A stretch of 64,000 nt of DNA from Mucilaginibacter terrenus (GCF_003432065.1 NZ_QWDE01000002.1:1-64000); one strand, 5' to 3'; positions 24,985 to 34,912 are shown, counted from the stretch's first letter. Numbers and translations: made by a program. The notes: generated by a model from the sequence alone, not told the origin.

Positions 24985-25833
24985 ACCAACGCTTAACGAC
25001 TCACCCCGACATCGCTATTGCTCGTCGACCTTCGCTACGCTGCACTGAAATAGGACAATACAACAAATCGTCATTGTGAGCGATAGCGTGGCAATCTCCC
25101 GACACGCTTGCAAAGACCCTTATTACTGGGAGATTGCTTCGTTCCTCGCAATGACGTGGTAGTTAGATTTCTTAATTAAATCCTAGATATTCTCGCAGGA
25201 AACCCATTTTCTATCATCAACAACACCAACGCCAGCCTCTTCTCTCATAACTTACTCACCCCGACATCGCTATCGCTCGTCGACCCTCTCTCCGCTTCGC
25301 GCAAAGGGGGGTAATACAAAAAATCGTCATTGCGAGCGATAGCGTAGCAATCTCCCGACATGCTTGCGACGACCTTTTCTATCGGGAGATTGCTTCGTTC
25401 CTCGCAATGACGTAGTAGTTAGATTTCGTAATAAAATCCTAGACATTCTCGCAGAAACCCCATTTTCTATCATCAACAACACCAACGCCAGCCTCTTCTC
25501 TCATAACTTACCCACCCCGACATCGCTATCGCTCGTCGACCATCTCTCCGCTTCGCGCAAAGGGGGGGTAATACAAAAAGTCGTCATTGCGAGCGATAGC
25601 GTGGCAATCTCCCGACATGCTTGCGACGACCTTTTCTATCGGGAGATTGCTTCGTTCCTCGCAATGACGTAGTAGTTAGATTTCGTAATAAAATCCTAGA
25701 CATTCTCGCAGAAACCCCATTTTCTATCATCAACAACACCAACGCAAGCCTCTTCTCTCATAACTTACTCACCCCGACATCGCTATCGCTCGTCGACCCT
25801 CTCTCCGCTTCGCGCAAAGAGGGTTGAAATGCG
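24985..25833. repeat. Tandem array of about 256-bp units containing palindromic interspersed repeats
   Basis: Equivalent points of the unit (start of the CGTCATTG motif) lie at 25069, 25325 and 25582, so the period is 256-257 bp, with a partial unit at each end. Each unit carries CGTCATTGCGAGCGATAGCG and, about 70 bp later, the inverted partner TTCGTTCCTCGCAATGACG, flanking GGGAGATTGC/GCAATCTCCC, so each can fold into a long imperfect hairpin. Between them is a spacer with CACCCCGACATCGCTATCG and a TCTCCGCTTCGCGCAAAG segment. Copies 2 and 3 are nearly identical, copy 1 more diverged. Frames of 68-102 codons here are repeat translations, not genes. Confidence 0.9.
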
Positions 25834-25921
25834 GAATTAAACAAATATATATGACAGAACCCCCTCTCTCCACTACGCGCAAAGAAGGTTAAGACGGAAA
25901 TAGTATATACACGCGACAGCA

Positions 25922-25952
25922 CCCCCTCTTTCCGCAACGCGGAGAGAGGGGG
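25922..25952. repeat. Short GC-rich palindrome
   Basis: CCCCCTCTTTCCGC and GCGGAGAGAGGGGG pair around AAC with one wobble or mismatch. The same CCCCCTCTCTCC/GCGCAAAG elements recur just upstream at 25859-25890 and inside the 256-bp units, so it belongs to the same interspersed family. Confidence 0.7.
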
Positions 25953-25965
25953 CTGGGGGGTGAGT

Positions 25966-25996
25966 AAAAAAAAGCTCCGGAAAACACCGGAGCCTT
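25966..25996 (-). terminator. Terminator of the barrel protein gene
   Basis: On the minus strand GGCTCCGG and CCGGAGC pair (25974-25980 with 25987-25993) followed by a T run, 22 bp after the stop codon at 26018. Confidence 0.85.
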
Positions 25997-26017
25997 CAAC
26001 ACATATTAACTTATCTA

Positions 26018-26605
26018 TTAGAACAATTTAAAACCAATGCTTAATGCCCATAAATTCTGGCGTTGTCCGTAGTTCTGATTGATTTTGGTTAGCCCGCCTT
26101 CATAACGTAGGTCGGCTGTAATATGGCCTATATCTACACCGGCACCCGCCTGGAAACCTAACGTGCTTTTACGGTAATCTCCAAAGTCTTGATATGCGCC
26201 ATTGACATTGTCGGCAAAGTTTTGGTTCTTATCCAGTACGTAGCTGTAAATAGGGCCGGCCATTATCCTGAAGTTGAGGTTATCGCCACCAAAGCCTTTA
26301 CCTACCAATAAAGGTACATTTATAGTGGTAAAAGAAACCTTGCCGTTGGTAGTAACCGTATTGTTGTTGTTCTTAAAATCGAACTTACCACCGCTGCTGC
26401 CCAGGTAAAGCTCGGGCTGCAGGTATAGCTTACTGCCAAACCTAGCGAAAACACCTGCTTGGTAACCCGTTTTTGTAGACTCGTCAAATTGATCGGTGTT
26501 GATTTTGGAGAAATTTACCCCACCTTTAATACCCAATGAGAACTGGGCCTTTGCCGTTATTGCTGCCGATATGAGGATAGCAATACTTAAGAATAACTTT
26601 TTCAT
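26018..26605 (-). CDS. Outer-membrane beta-barrel protein (PorT-like/OMP_b-brl family)
   Basis: The 195-residue protein has a signal peptide (KKLFLSIAILISAAITAKAQ), then the typical opening FSLGIKGGVNFSKINTD and barrel strands such as GYQAGVFARFGSKLYLQPELYLGS, INVPLLVGKGFG, FRIMAGPIYSYVL, GFQAGAGVDIGHITADLRYEGGL and a terminal ALSIGFKLF ending in Phe, as barrel proteins do. Members are small outer-membrane barrels of unknown cargo. It is a single gene with its own terminator, standing next to the repeat array. Confidence 0.85.
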   Translation of the reverse strand: MKKLFLSIAILISAAITAKAQFSLGIKGGVNFSKINTDQFDESTKTGYQAGVFARFGSKLYLQPELYLGSSGGKFDFKNNNNTVTTNGKVSFTTINVPLLVGKGFGGDNLNFRIMAGPIYSYVLDKNQNFADNVNGAYQDFGDYRKSTLGFQAGAGVDIGHITADLRYEGGLTKINQNYGQRQNLWALSIGFKLF

Positions 26606-26793
26606 AATTGTAAATGAGTTTTAGTAATTACCCGTAATTATACCATCATAGTTGCCTTTGTTTAAAACCACAGGTAATTAGCATGGTTAATAATTTGGTT
26701 CGATGTGGCTGGCGTGTAAAAGTTTAACCGCAAGCCGGGTATTTAACGCAACCGCCATGGTATTTTTTATATTTTTGCTCAAATAATTTATTT

Positions 26794-27009
26794 ATGGCAG
26801 AGATTACTATCAGCGATAAAGACTGGCAAAGGGTTAAAATTAAGGTTCAGCGCAAGTATAACCACCTTACTGATGAGCAGCTGCAATATACTCCCGGCGA
26901 CGAAGAGGGCCTGATAAACCGCTTGATGGCGTTAATAAACCGCGACCGCAAATATGTAGTGTTCACCCTTAAGAAGGCCTTGGTGAATATTGACAATAAC
27001 CGCCTGTAA
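26794..27009 (+). CDS. Small CsbD-like protein
   Basis: The 71-residue protein WQRVKIKVQRKYNHLTDEQL...YTPGDEEGLINRLMALINRDRKYVVFTLKKAL resembles the CsbD/YjbJ stress-protein pattern (W..k.k...kW..LTd.Dl....G..d.L...l), which is short, hydrophilic and helical. Similarity is modest, and the family has no known biochemical role. The box TATTTTTG at 26770-26777 lies 16 bp before the start and could be its promoter. The S41 protease gene begins 57 bp downstream on the same strand. Confidence 0.65.
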   Translation: MAEITISDKDWQRVKIKVQRKYNHLTDEQLQYTPGDEEGLINRLMALINRDRKYVVFTLKKALVNIDNNRL

Positions 27010-27066
27010 ATTGAGTTTATTACTTAAAGCTCAGCGCTTTTTGTAGTTTTATAGTTTAGGGAAAAG

Positions 27067-28803
27067 ATGATAACAGAGAAAAGGAAGAACAATTACAAGC
27101 GGCCGGCCATTATTGCAGGCGTACTTGCGTTTGCCATAGCCGGTTTTGGTTTTAGCGATGACCTTTTCCAGATCACCAAGAACCTAGATGTTTTTGCCTC
27201 GGTTTACAAAGAGGTGAACATTAACTACGTTGACGATATAAACTCGGCCAAACTTATAAAGACCGGGGTTGACGCTATGCTGGACGGACTGGACCCGTAT
27301 ACCGAATTTGTTCCGGAATCTGAAATAGAGGATTACAAGCTTCATTATGTAAGTACGCAATACGGCGGCATAGGGGCAAGCATATTTGTGCGTGAAGGTA
27401 AAATATTTATAGCAGATATATTTGCCGGCTATCCAGCCCAAAAAGCAGATGTACGCCAGGGCGACCAGTTGCTGAAGATAAACGACATTGAAGTTACCGG
27501 CAAAACCAATGACCAGGTAAGCCTGCTGTTAAAAGGCAGCAAAGGAGCCGCAATAAAGCTTCTGATTAAGCGCGGCACCGAACCGGCCGTTGAAAAGAAC
27601 CTGCTACGTGATGAGATTAAGCAGCCAAACGTAGTGTACTACGGAATGGTTGACGGTAACATGGGCTATATAAAGCTTAACAAATTCCTCGAGAATTCTG
27701 CAGATGAGGTAACTACTGCACTTGCCGCACTCAAAAAGAACAACCCGAACGGTATTATACTGGATTTGCGTTCTAACGGTGGTGGTATATTGCAGGAGGC
27801 TGTTAAAATAGTGAACCTGTTTGTTGCCAAAGACATAACTGTGGTATCACAAAAGGGCAAGATAAAAGAAAAGAACTTTACCTATAATACGGTGTCTGCA
27901 CCCATGGAGCCAAACCTGCCGCTGGTAGTACTGGTAAACAGTCGTTCGGCATCAGCGTCAGAGATTGTAGCGGGTGCTCTGCAGGATCTGGACCGCGCTA
28001 TTGTAATAGGACAGCGCAGCTACGGAAAAGGCCTGGTGCAGCAAACGTTTAACCTGCCGTACAACAGCCTGGTTAAAATAACTATTGCCAAGTACTTTGT
28101 GCCTTCCGGCCGTTGTGTGCAGGAACTTGATTATGCACACCGGAAAGACGACGGAAGCGTGATAAAGGTTGCCGATTCGCTTATACATGAATTTAAAACC
28201 AAAAATGGCCGCTACGTTTATGATGGCAGCGGGGTTTATCCGGATATCCTGGTAAAGCAGGAACGCTTTGCCAACATCACCCAAACATTAGTAAGCAAGC
28301 TGCTGATATTTGACTACGCTACACAATACCGCAATACCCACCCGGAGATAGGCGATCCACGGGCATTTGCATTAAGCGAAGCCGGCTATGCTGATTTTGT
28401 AAAATACCTGGGCACTAAAAATTATACGTACAGCACCGTATCAGAAAAGTTGCTTACTCAGCTTAAAACAGAAGCAACCAAGGAGAAGCAATTTCCGGAG
28501 ATACAGGCCGAATACGATGTGCTGAAAGCCAAAATGGCTGCAAGCAAGAAGAATGACCTGCAGCTGCATAAAGAAGAAATTAAGCAAATACTGGAAAACG
28601 AAATAGCCTCCCGATATTACTACGAAAAAGGCCGTTACGAGACCAACTTTAAGTATGATAAAGAACTGGCACAAGCGGTAAAGACCATGCAGGATAAAAA
28701 CCAGGTAGCCTCTATATTAAAAGGGGAAGGCGCTTTTAAAACCATAGGTAAACCTATGTTGGCTATGGCAAACCCTAAAGCGGATAGAGACACTACCCAA
28801 TAG
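27067..28803 (+). CDS. S41 family C-terminal processing peptidase
   Basis: The 578-residue protein has an N-terminal membrane anchor/signal (AIIAGVLAFAIAGFGF), an N-terminal cap region (MLDGLDPYTEFVPESEIEDY), a PDZ domain (about residues 85-170: GGIGASIFVREGK, GYPAQKADVRQGDQLLKINDIEV) and the S41 protease core (GYIKLNKFLENS, GIILDLRSNGGGILQEA). The Ser-Lys dyad is visible as Ser in NSRSASASEIVAGALQD and Lys in GQRSYGKGLVQQ. It would process or degrade proteins in the periplasm. The C-terminal 180 residues are helical and Lys-rich, as in longer Bacteroidota CTPs. Confidence 0.93.
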   Translation: MITEKRKNNYKRPAIIAGVLAFAIAGFGFSDDLFQITKNLDVFASVYKEVNINYVDDINSAKLIKTGVDAMLDGLDPYTEFVPESEIEDYKLHYVSTQYGGIGASIFVREGKIFIADIFAGYPAQKADVRQGDQLLKINDIEVTGKTNDQVSLLLKGSKGAAIKLLIKRGTEPAVEKNLLRDEIKQPNVVYYGMVDGNMGYIKLNKFLENSADEVTTALAALKKNNPNGIILDLRSNGGGILQEAVKIVNLFVAKDITVVSQKGKIKEKNFTYNTVSAPMEPNLPLVVLVNSRSASASEIVAGALQDLDRAIVIGQRSYGKGLVQQTFNLPYNSLVKITIAKYFVPSGRCVQELDYAHRKDDGSVIKVADSLIHEFKTKNGRYVYDGSGVYPDILVKQERFANITQTLVSKLLIFDYATQYRNTHPEIGDPRAFALSEAGYADFVKYLGTKNYTYSTVSEKLLTQLKTEATKEKQFPEIQAEYDVLKAKMAASKKNDLQLHKEEIKQILENEIASRYYYEKGRYETNFKYDKELAQAVKTMQDKNQVASILKGEGAFKTIGKPMLAMANPKADRDTTQ

Positions 28804-28824
28804 ACCATTGTGAAAAAAATTGAT

Positions 28825-28855
28825 AAAGGCGAGGCATAGATGTTTCGCCTTTTTT
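28825..28855 (+). terminator. Terminator of the S41 protease gene
   Basis: AAAGGCGA (28825-28832) pairs with TCGCCTTT (28845-28852) followed by more T, 22 bp after the stop. Confidence 0.8.
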
Positions 28856-28979
28856 ATTGGTGCTGGAGCATTGCACGTGATACTTACAGCTTGTAACTTC
28901 CTTGTTATACACCAGCTAAGGGTGGCAATCCGTTAAACTATCGTGATGTGGTACCGTCATACTACCAAACATTACGATA

Positions 28980-29522
28980 ATGAAAAAGATAATTTTAACA
29001 ACCGCAATATTCTTAAGCGCCTTGAGTTTTCAGGCCGCTAAAGCCCAGGTAAGTTTTAGTATAAACATTGGCAGCCAGCCCGAATGGGGACCAGTAGGAT
29101 ACGATCATGTAGACTACTATTACATGCCCGACATTGATGCATATTACGATGTACCGGCACACCAATACGTTTACCTCGAAAATAACAATTGGGTGCATCG
29201 CTCTAATCTGCCATCGCGCTATAGCAACTACAACGTTTATAACGGCTACAAAGTAGTGGTTAACGAACGCAACCCATGGGTGCGCAACAATGTATATCGT
29301 GCTAAATATGCCAACTACCGCGGCAGAGGTAACCAGCCAATCATTCGTGATAGCCGCGATGCCAGGTACGCAAATCACTGGACAGCAGACCGTCGGGACG
29401 ACCGAAAAGACATTCGTAACGATCGCCGGGAGATCCGCGATGACCGCAGAGATTTTCGCCAGGACCGTAAAGAACTAAAGCATGACCGTAAGGATGCAAG
29501 GCACGATCGCGGCCGTCATTAA
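28980..29522 (+). CDS. Secreted hypothetical protein with charged Asp/Arg repeat tail
   Basis: The 180-residue protein has a signal peptide (KKIILTTAIFLSALSFQAAKA). A Tyr/Pro/Asp-rich segment follows (SQPEWGPVGYDHVDYYYMPDIDAYYDVPAHQYVYL split across residues 30-65), then a tail of seven or so DRR/DRK repeats (RDDRKDIRNDRREIRDDRRD) rich in alternating charges. Similar short proteins are common in Sphingobacteriaceae, next to stress or biofilm genes, but I know no function. A terminator follows directly, so it is monocistronic. Confidence 0.65.
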   Translation: MKKIILTTAIFLSALSFQAAKAQVSFSINIGSQPEWGPVGYDHVDYYYMPDIDAYYDVPAHQYVYLENNNWVHRSNLPSRYSNYNVYNGYKVVVNERNPWVRNNVYRAKYANYRGRGNQPIIRDSRDARYANHWTADRRDDRKDIRNDRREIRDDRRDFRQDRKELKHDRKDARHDRGRH

Positions 29523-29544
29523 TCTTCATAAACAAGAACAAGAC

Positions 29545-29575
29545 AAAGGCAGCCCAAAAACGGGCTGCCTTTTTT
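29545..29575 (+). terminator. Terminator of the repeat-tail protein gene
   Basis: AAAGGCAGCCC and GGGCTGCCTTT pair around a 6-nt loop, with a six-base T run. Confidence 0.9.
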
Positions 29576-29837
29576 GTACATAATAAAATGAATTTACACC
29601 TGTAATTTATAGTATTACCTGCAAATATATTTTCATTTTGCCTGTTAAATAGGTGTGGTTTTTGAAGATAACAGTTAAAGTTTTACGTCAAAAACAGCTT
29701 ATTTGATGCTAATAGCGCGGTTTTTTCTAGGTATTTGACCGGGTGTTCAAACTGGTGTTCAATTGTGTGTTGTCAAAAAAACGTGAACACTTTTCATAAA
29801 TCTAAAACAATCTGTCGTACAGCAGGCTTTTAAAATC
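29576..29837. other. AT-rich intergenic region with GGTGTTCAA direct repeats
   Basis: No gene is seen. GGTGTTCAA occurs at 29742-29750 and 29754-29762 (12-bp period), and the inverted GTGAACAC lies at 29783-29790. These could be an operator or a weak hairpin ahead of the gene at 29838. Confidence 0.35.
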
Positions 29838-30275
29838 ATGAAAGCATCGCAAAACATTTTGGGTGGTATTGCGGGTTCAATAGCCCTCAACCTGGTACAT
29901 GAAACAGTAAAGCGGTACAGCAGGTCTGCCCCGCGAGTAGACCTTGTTGGCGAGGATGCCATAAAAAAATGGCTGCCGAAAATAGGATTAACTCCCCCAT
30001 CAGGCACTAACCTTTACCTGGCAACCCTGGCCGGAGATGTTATCAGCAATGCCATATACTATAGCATTGCCGGTGTGGGCAAAAAGAAGAATGTATTGCT
30101 AAACGGCTCCGTATTAGGCTTGGCTGCAGGGGTCGGCGCATTGGTACTTACAAAACCCCTGGGCTTAAGTGATGCTCCTGTCACCCGCACAAATACCACT
30201 AAGGCGTTAACAGTAGCCTGGTACTTAATAGGCGGCGTGGTAGCTGCCAGTGTTATAAGGAGGATGAGGAAGTAA
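29838..30275 (+). CDS. Hypothetical membrane protein (145 residues)
   Basis: The protein starts KASQNILGGIAGSIALNLVHETVKRY. It has three or four moderately hydrophobic helices (about residues 8-22, 62-80, 88-105 and 122-138) and ends in a basic RRMRK. It is glycine- and alanine-rich, which suggests a small inner-membrane protein. I do not recognise a named family. It has its own terminator shared with the convergent symporter gene. Confidence 0.6.
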   Translation: MKASQNILGGIAGSIALNLVHETVKRYSRSAPRVDLVGEDAIKKWLPKIGLTPPSGTNLYLATLAGDVISNAIYYSIAGVGKKKNVLLNGSVLGLAAGVGALVLTKPLGLSDAPVTRTNTTKALTVAWYLIGGVVAASVIRRMRK

Positions 30276-30277
30276 AT

Positions 30278-30309
30278 AAAAAGCAGAGGACAAACGGCCC
30301 CTGCTTTTT
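30278..30309. terminator. Bidirectional terminator
   Basis: AAAAAGCAG (30278-30286) pairs with CTGCTTTTT (30301-30309), with further inner G-C pairs. It serves the 145-residue membrane protein gene and the convergent xylose operon. Confidence 0.85.
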
Positions 30310-30328
30310 TGTGTTATTGCTTTACTTT

Positions 30329-32014
30329 CTACCAGAAGAACGAATACAGCGCAACGATTATTCCGCCTACAATTAAGGCACCGGCTGTAAATGCCCTTGA
30401 GGTCTTAAACATAGATGAATCTATCTCAAGCCCGTTAGGAACTACACCTTTAGCATTGTCTATTTTAGAGATAATGTACATGCCTATAACACATAGCAGG
30501 AACACAAATCCCATACGGTCAATAAAAGGGATTTCGTAGATGCCTTTGTCGTTCAGCTTAGAAAACCCCACTGGCGATAGGAACTGCAGATTCGCAAAAT
30601 CTGGAAGAAACTTAAAAAATACCGAAAATATAAACCCGCCAATAGTCGCAAACAAAGCCGCATTTGAAGTTGCTTTTTTCCAGAAGAAACCCAGTATGAA
30701 CATGGCAAAAATACCCGGTGATACAAACCCGGTGTATTCCTGTATGTACTGGAATCCTTGTTTGCCTTCACCCATCAAAGATTCGCCTATTGCAAGTGAC
30801 ATTATCACACCTAGTGCCATGGCCACTACAACCGACCACTTGCCTAAGGAAACCAGCTTATTATCAGGAGCTTTCGGGTTTATAGCCTTCTTGTAAATAT
30901 CCAGCGTGAATATGGTAGCAATACTATTGGCCTTCCCCGCGAGAGATGCCACAATAGCCGCTGTCAATGCAGCAAATGACAGTCCTTTTAAACCTGAAGG
31001 CAGCAACGAAAGCAAAGTAGGATAAGCTTTATTATAATCGATAACGCCCTTTGAGCTTAGCATTTCCTGGTGGAACATTCCGCGCTCGTGTAACACATAA
31101 GCAGCTATACCAGGTAACACCACAATTATCGGCATTAATAATTTTAAGAATGCCGCAAAGAGAATACCACCTCTTGCCGTCTTCAGGTTTGCGCCTAAAG
31201 CACGTTGAGTAATATACTGGTTACATCCCCAATAGTTAAGGTTCACAATCCACATACCGCCTATCAGGACTGATAGGCCGGGCAGGTCCATATAATTAGG
31301 ATTCTCTTTTTTAAATATCATATGGAAGTGATCGCTCGCCTCGGCATGCAACGTTTTTAGACCTGCAAGTAACGATTGATCAGGCGCATTCTTGGTAAGC
31401 TCACCTAAGCCGTAGTAAGTAGCAGCCAATCCGCCCAGAATTAATACAAATACTTGGATAACGTCTGTATATCCGATAACCTTCATGCCACCTAATGTGA
31501 TTACCACAGCGAATACAGCAAGGCCTATTATACACACATAAATGTTTATGCCTGATATACCACTAATGGCAAGTGCACCAAGGTACAGGATAGACATTAA
31601 GTTCACCACGATGTACAACAGCAACCAAAATATTGCCATTACCATAGCTACAGTACCATTATACCGCTGATGCAGGAACTGCGGCATAGTGAAGATTTTG
31701 TTGCGGAGGTAAATCGGGATAAAAAATACAGCTACAATGATCAATGTGGCTGCAGCCATCCACTCGTAAGTTGATATAGCCAGGCCCATTTTGAACGCAG
31801 AACCGCTGGTTCCTATAAACTGCTCTGCAGAAATATTAGAAGCAATTAACGATGCGCCAATAGCCCACCAGGTAAGTGATCCTTCTGCAAGGAAATAATC
31901 CTTTGATGTCGCATCAGCATTCCGCTTGCGACGGTATATCCAATAGCCATAGAAAGAAACTATCAGAAAATAGATAACAAAAACGATCTTGTCGCTATTG
32001 GATAATGCATTCAT
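30329..32014 (-). CDS. Sodium/sugar symporter (SSS family), probable xylose importer
   Basis: The 561-residue protein has about 14 membrane helices and the sodium:solute symporter pattern: YFLAEGSLTWWAIGASLIASNISAEQFIG spread over residues 40-68 (SSS signature and Na+ site), YNGTVAMVMAIFWLLLY, GGMKVIGYTDVIQVFVLILGG, and NLNYWGCNQYITQRALGA. These match vSGLT-like sugar carriers. Substrate is inferred from the operon: it is the last gene after xylB and xylA, 47 bp downstream of xylA, so D-xylose import driven by sodium is most likely. Galactose or glucose transport cannot be excluded by sequence. Confidence 0.88.
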   Translation of the reverse strand: MNALSNSDKIVFVIYFLIVSFYGYWIYRRKRNADATSKDYFLAEGSLTWWAIGASLIASNISAEQFIGTSGSAFKMGLAISTYEWMAAATLIIVAVFFIPIYLRNKIFTMPQFLHQRYNGTVAMVMAIFWLLLYIVVNLMSILYLGALAISGISGINIYVCIIGLAVFAVVITLGGMKVIGYTDVIQVFVLILGGLAATYYGLGELTKNAPDQSLLAGLKTLHAEASDHFHMIFKKENPNYMDLPGLSVLIGGMWIVNLNYWGCNQYITQRALGANLKTARGGILFAAFLKLLMPIIVVLPGIAAYVLHERGMFHQEMLSSKGVIDYNKAYPTLLSLLPSGLKGLSFAALTAAIVASLAGKANSIATIFTLDIYKKAINPKAPDNKLVSLGKWSVVVAMALGVIMSLAIGESLMGEGKQGFQYIQEYTGFVSPGIFAMFILGFFWKKATSNAALFATIGGFIFSVFFKFLPDFANLQFLSPVGFSKLNDKGIYEIPFIDRMGFVFLLCVIGMYIISKIDNAKGVVPNGLEIDSSMFKTSRAFTAGALIVGGIIVALYSFFW

Positions 32015-32061
32015 TTACTCCGCCCGGTTTAATTTGGCCAATGCTACGTAGTGGCTGGTGT

Positions 32062-33390
32062 TTAGATATAACGATTAATTAAATTTTCAAGGTATTCCTG
32101 CTTCCCGCTGATAGTGGCTGGTTCACCATTGTCTATCGCGTACTGACGAAGGTCTTCTAATGAAAGCTTACCCGCTTCAAAATCTTTACCTGCACCGCTA
32201 TCGTAAGACGCGTAACGTTCCTCACGGATCTTGTTGTAATCTGATTTCTGAAGAATGTTATCTGCAGTAATCAGCGCACGTGCAAACATATCCATACCAC
32301 CAATGTGTGCGTAGAACAAATCAGCAGGGTCGGTAGAGTTACGGCGAATTTTAGCATCAAAGTTGATACCTCCACCCGCAAAACCACCTGCTTTGAGAAT
32401 AATGAGCATGTATTCGGTTACTTCATTGATGTCGTTCGGGAACTGATCAGTATCCCAGCCATTTTGAGCGTCGCCCCTATTGGCATCTATCGAGCCAAGC
32501 AAACCAGCATCTGCAGCTACCTGCAGGTCATGCTGGAAGGTATGACCTGCCAAGGTTGCATGGTTAACCTCAAGATTCAGTTTAAAGTCGTTCAGCAAAT
32601 CATATTTCTGCAGGAAGCCGAACACGGTTGCGGCATCATAATCATACTGATGCTTAGTTGGCTCGCAGGGTTTAGGCTCAATAAAGAAAGTGCCTTTGAA
32701 ACCTTGTTTGCGGGCATAATCTTTAGCAGTGTGCAAAAATTTGGCTAAATGTTCCTGCTCGCGTTTCATATCGGTATTTAGAAGGCTCATGTAACCTTCC
32801 CGACCGCCCCAAAATACATAGTTCTCGCCACCTAACGCAATTGTTGCATCCAGCGCAGCTTTCACCTGAGCGGCACCATGCGCAAGCACGTGAAAATCAG
32901 GATTAGTTGCAGCACCATTCATGTATCTGCGGTGGCTGAACAAATTGGCGGTACCCCAAAGTAACTTTACGCCACTGGCGGCTTGCTTTTGCTTAGCATA
33001 TTCAACAAGAGCTTGTAAGCGGCGGTCATTCTCATTTATGTCATTGGTATAGTCTACTACGTCCACGTCATGAAAGCAGTAGTAAGGCAAATTCATTTTC
33101 GTGATGAACTCGAACGCTGCGTCCATCTTGTCTTTGGCACGTTCTACCGCGTCAGATTTCTCATCCCAGGGAAAGTTATGGGTTGGGCCACCAAATGGAT
33201 CGGCACCGTTACCGCAGAACGAATGCCAGTAAGCACAGGCAAAGCGCAAGTGATCTTTCATCGACTTTCCCGCAACAATCTTGTCCGCATCGTACCAGCG
33301 GAAAGCCATAGGATTGTCTGATGCTGCTCCCTCGTATTTAACTTGTCCGATGTTTTTAAAGAACTCTTTATCGCCTGTTACTATAGCCAT
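32062..33390 (-). CDS. xylA: D-xylose isomerase
   Basis: XylA (442 residues) converts D-xylose to D-xylulose using two divalent metal ions. Family motifs are [15 protein letters not shown] (catalytic His), [18 protein letters not shown] (the WGGREGY signature), [15 protein letters not shown] (metal Glu and Lys), [18 protein letters not shown] (metal Glu and His) and [20 protein letters not shown] (metal Asp residues). The length and the class II N-terminal insert are normal. It lies 34 bp after xylB and 47 bp before the symporter gene, in one operon that reads leftwards. Confidence 0.97.
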   Translation of the reverse strand: MAIVTGDKEFFKNIGQVKYEGAASDNPMAFRWYDADKIVAGKSMKDHLRFACAYWHSFCGNGADPFGGPTHNFPWDEKSDAVERAKDKMDAAFEFITKMNLPYYCFHDVDVVDYTNDINENDRRLQALVEYAKQKQAASGVKLLWGTANLFSHRRYMNGAATNPDFHVLAHGAAQVKAALDATIALGGENYVFWGGREGYMSLLNTDMKREQEHLAKFLHTAKDYARKQGFKGTFFIEPKPCEPTKHQYDYDAATVFGFLQKYDLLNDFKLNLEVNHATLAGHTFQHDLQVAADAGLLGSIDANRGDAQNGWDTDQFPNDINEVTEYMLIILKAGGFAGGGINFDAKIRRNSTDPADLFYAHIGGMDMFARALITADNILQKSDYNKIREERYASYDSGAGKDFEAGKLSLEDLRQYAIDNGEPATISGKQEYLENLINRYI

Positions 33391-33424
33391 TGTTGTTGAT
33401 TTAAATTAAAGATTATATATTACT

Positions 33425-34912
33425 TTATGGTTGTAAACTGTTTATCTGCTTTTGCAAAAGGCCTTTCCAATCTTGATAAACCTCCTCAAAGCTGTCGCTC
33501 TTTGGCTCAACACGGTCTATAGCACTCGCATTACTAAATGCATCTGCAGCAGACGAAAATATTTCTGCACCAATTCCCGCACCTATTGCGGCACCCGCAC
33601 TGCCGTCATTATTATGAAGCTCTACAGGCACACCCGTAGCGCTTACAAATGTTCTGGTGAAGAGTTCGCTTAAAAACATGTTGTTTTTCCCTGCTTTAAT
33701 AAGAGTGGGGTTCATGCCGTTCTCACGCATAATATCAAGCCCATATCTGAAAGCACAGGCTATACCTTCTTGCGCAGCACGGAAGATGTGGGCAGGCGAA
33801 TGTAAATTAAGATCGATATTCAATAGATGTGCACCTACCAGCTTGTTGTTCAGCATGCGTTCTGCGCCATTACCAAACGGAAGTATACGTAAGTCGTCTG
33901 CCCCCGTCGGTGCTTTTTCTGCTTCTGCATTCATTTGCTGATAAGTTAAGCTGCTGCCAAAACTATTCTTTATCCATCTATATAAGCTTCCCGTACCGTT
34001 AATACAAAGTAAAACGCCTAAACGCTTGCGTTCGTTAGTGTAATTTACATGGGCAAAAGTGTTCACGCGCGATTGCGGATCATACGTTAGCTCATCACTA
34101 ACACCATAGATTACGCCGGACGTTCCTGCAGTAGCTGCTACCTCTCCTGGTTTTAATACGTTTAATGATAGTGCGTTATTAGGCTGATCGCCTGCTTTGT
34201 AGGTGACCGGAATGCCTGTATTTAGGCGCAATGCCGCTGCTACATCAGCCGTTAAGCGGCCGTGAGAGGAGAATACAGGCTTAACCACCGGGAATAATTC
34301 GTTGTCAAATCCAAAATAATCTACAACATCTTTGGACAATCCATTAAATTGGAAATCAAAGAATATACCTTCAGACAAAGCGGATGCAGAAGTTGTTATC
34401 TCACCGGTAAGCTTCATGGCTATGTAATCGCCTGGAAGCATTATCTTGTCTATCTTATCATATAATTCAGGTTCATTGACTTTAACCCAGGCCAGCTTTG
34501 AGGCTGTAAAGTTGCCGGGTGAGTTAAGCATGTGTGATAAACAAGCCTCCTGGCCTATGTCTTCAAAAGCTTTATCACCAATTTCAACAGCGCGGCTATC
34601 GCACCATATAATGCTGTTGCGCAACACTTTTTGGTTCTTATCTACCAGCACCAGGCCGTGCATTTGATAAGCTATACCAATGGCCGATATGTCCTCCGGA
34701 TTATAGCCCCCCTTTTTGTGACATAACGCTATTGCCTGACCAGTTTGGTGCCACCACATGTCGGGAGACTGCTCGGCCCAACCAGTTTGCAAAGAGATTA
34801 TAGGCGATTCAGTTTCCGGGTAACTCGCAGAAGCAACAACACGTTGCGCAGCAGCATCCACCACGCTTACCTTCACCGAAGAGGTGCCTATATCGATGCC
34901 TAATAGCAACAT
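33425..34912 (-). CDS. xylB: Xylulokinase
   Basis: XylB (495 residues) phosphorylates D-xylulose to xylulose-5-phosphate. FGGY-kinase signatures are LLGIDIGTSSVKVSVVD (phosphate-1), GWAEQSPDMWW, IAYQMHGLVLVDK, IIWCDSRAVEIGD, the adenosine-side GTSGVIYGVSD, and the C-terminal GGNG-like loop AGKNNMFLSELF and NNDGSAGAAIGAGIGA. It is first in the xylB-xylA-symporter operon. No regulator gene adjoins; tRNA-Asp lies upstream on the other strand and I see no convincing -33/-7 pair in the gap. Confidence 0.96.
   Translation of the reverse strand: MLLLGIDIGTSSVKVSVVDAAAQRVVASASYPETESPIISLQTGWAEQSPDMWWHQTGQAIALCHKKGGYNPEDISAIGIAYQMHGLVLVDKNQKVLRNSIIWCDSRAVEIGDKAFEDIGQEACLSHMLNSPGNFTASKLAWVKVNEPELYDKIDKIMLPGDYIAMKLTGEITTSASALSEGIFFDFQFNGLSKDVVDYFGFDNELFPVVKPVFSSHGRLTADVAAALRLNTGIPVTYKAGDQPNNALSLNVLKPGEVAATAGTSGVIYGVSDELTYDPQSRVNTFAHVNYTNERKRLGVLLCINGTGSLYRWIKNSFGSSLTYQQMNAEAEKAPTGADDLRILPFGNGAERMLNNKLVGAHLLNIDLNLHSPAHIFRAAQEGIACAFRYGLDIMRENGMNPTLIKAGKNNMFLSELFTRTFVSATGVPVELHNNDGSAGAAIGAGIGAEIFSSAADAFSNASAIDRVEPKSDSFEEVYQDWKGLLQKQINSLQP

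Noticed and set aside
25364..25827. Two overlapping frames with nearly identical N-termini (68-102 codons)
   Set aside because: They are translations of successive copies of the 256-bp repeat and have no other support.
24985..25833. Regular repeats that might be a CRISPR array
   Set aside because: Units are about 256 bp and nearly identical throughout, without short repeats separated by unique spacers, and no cas genes are near.
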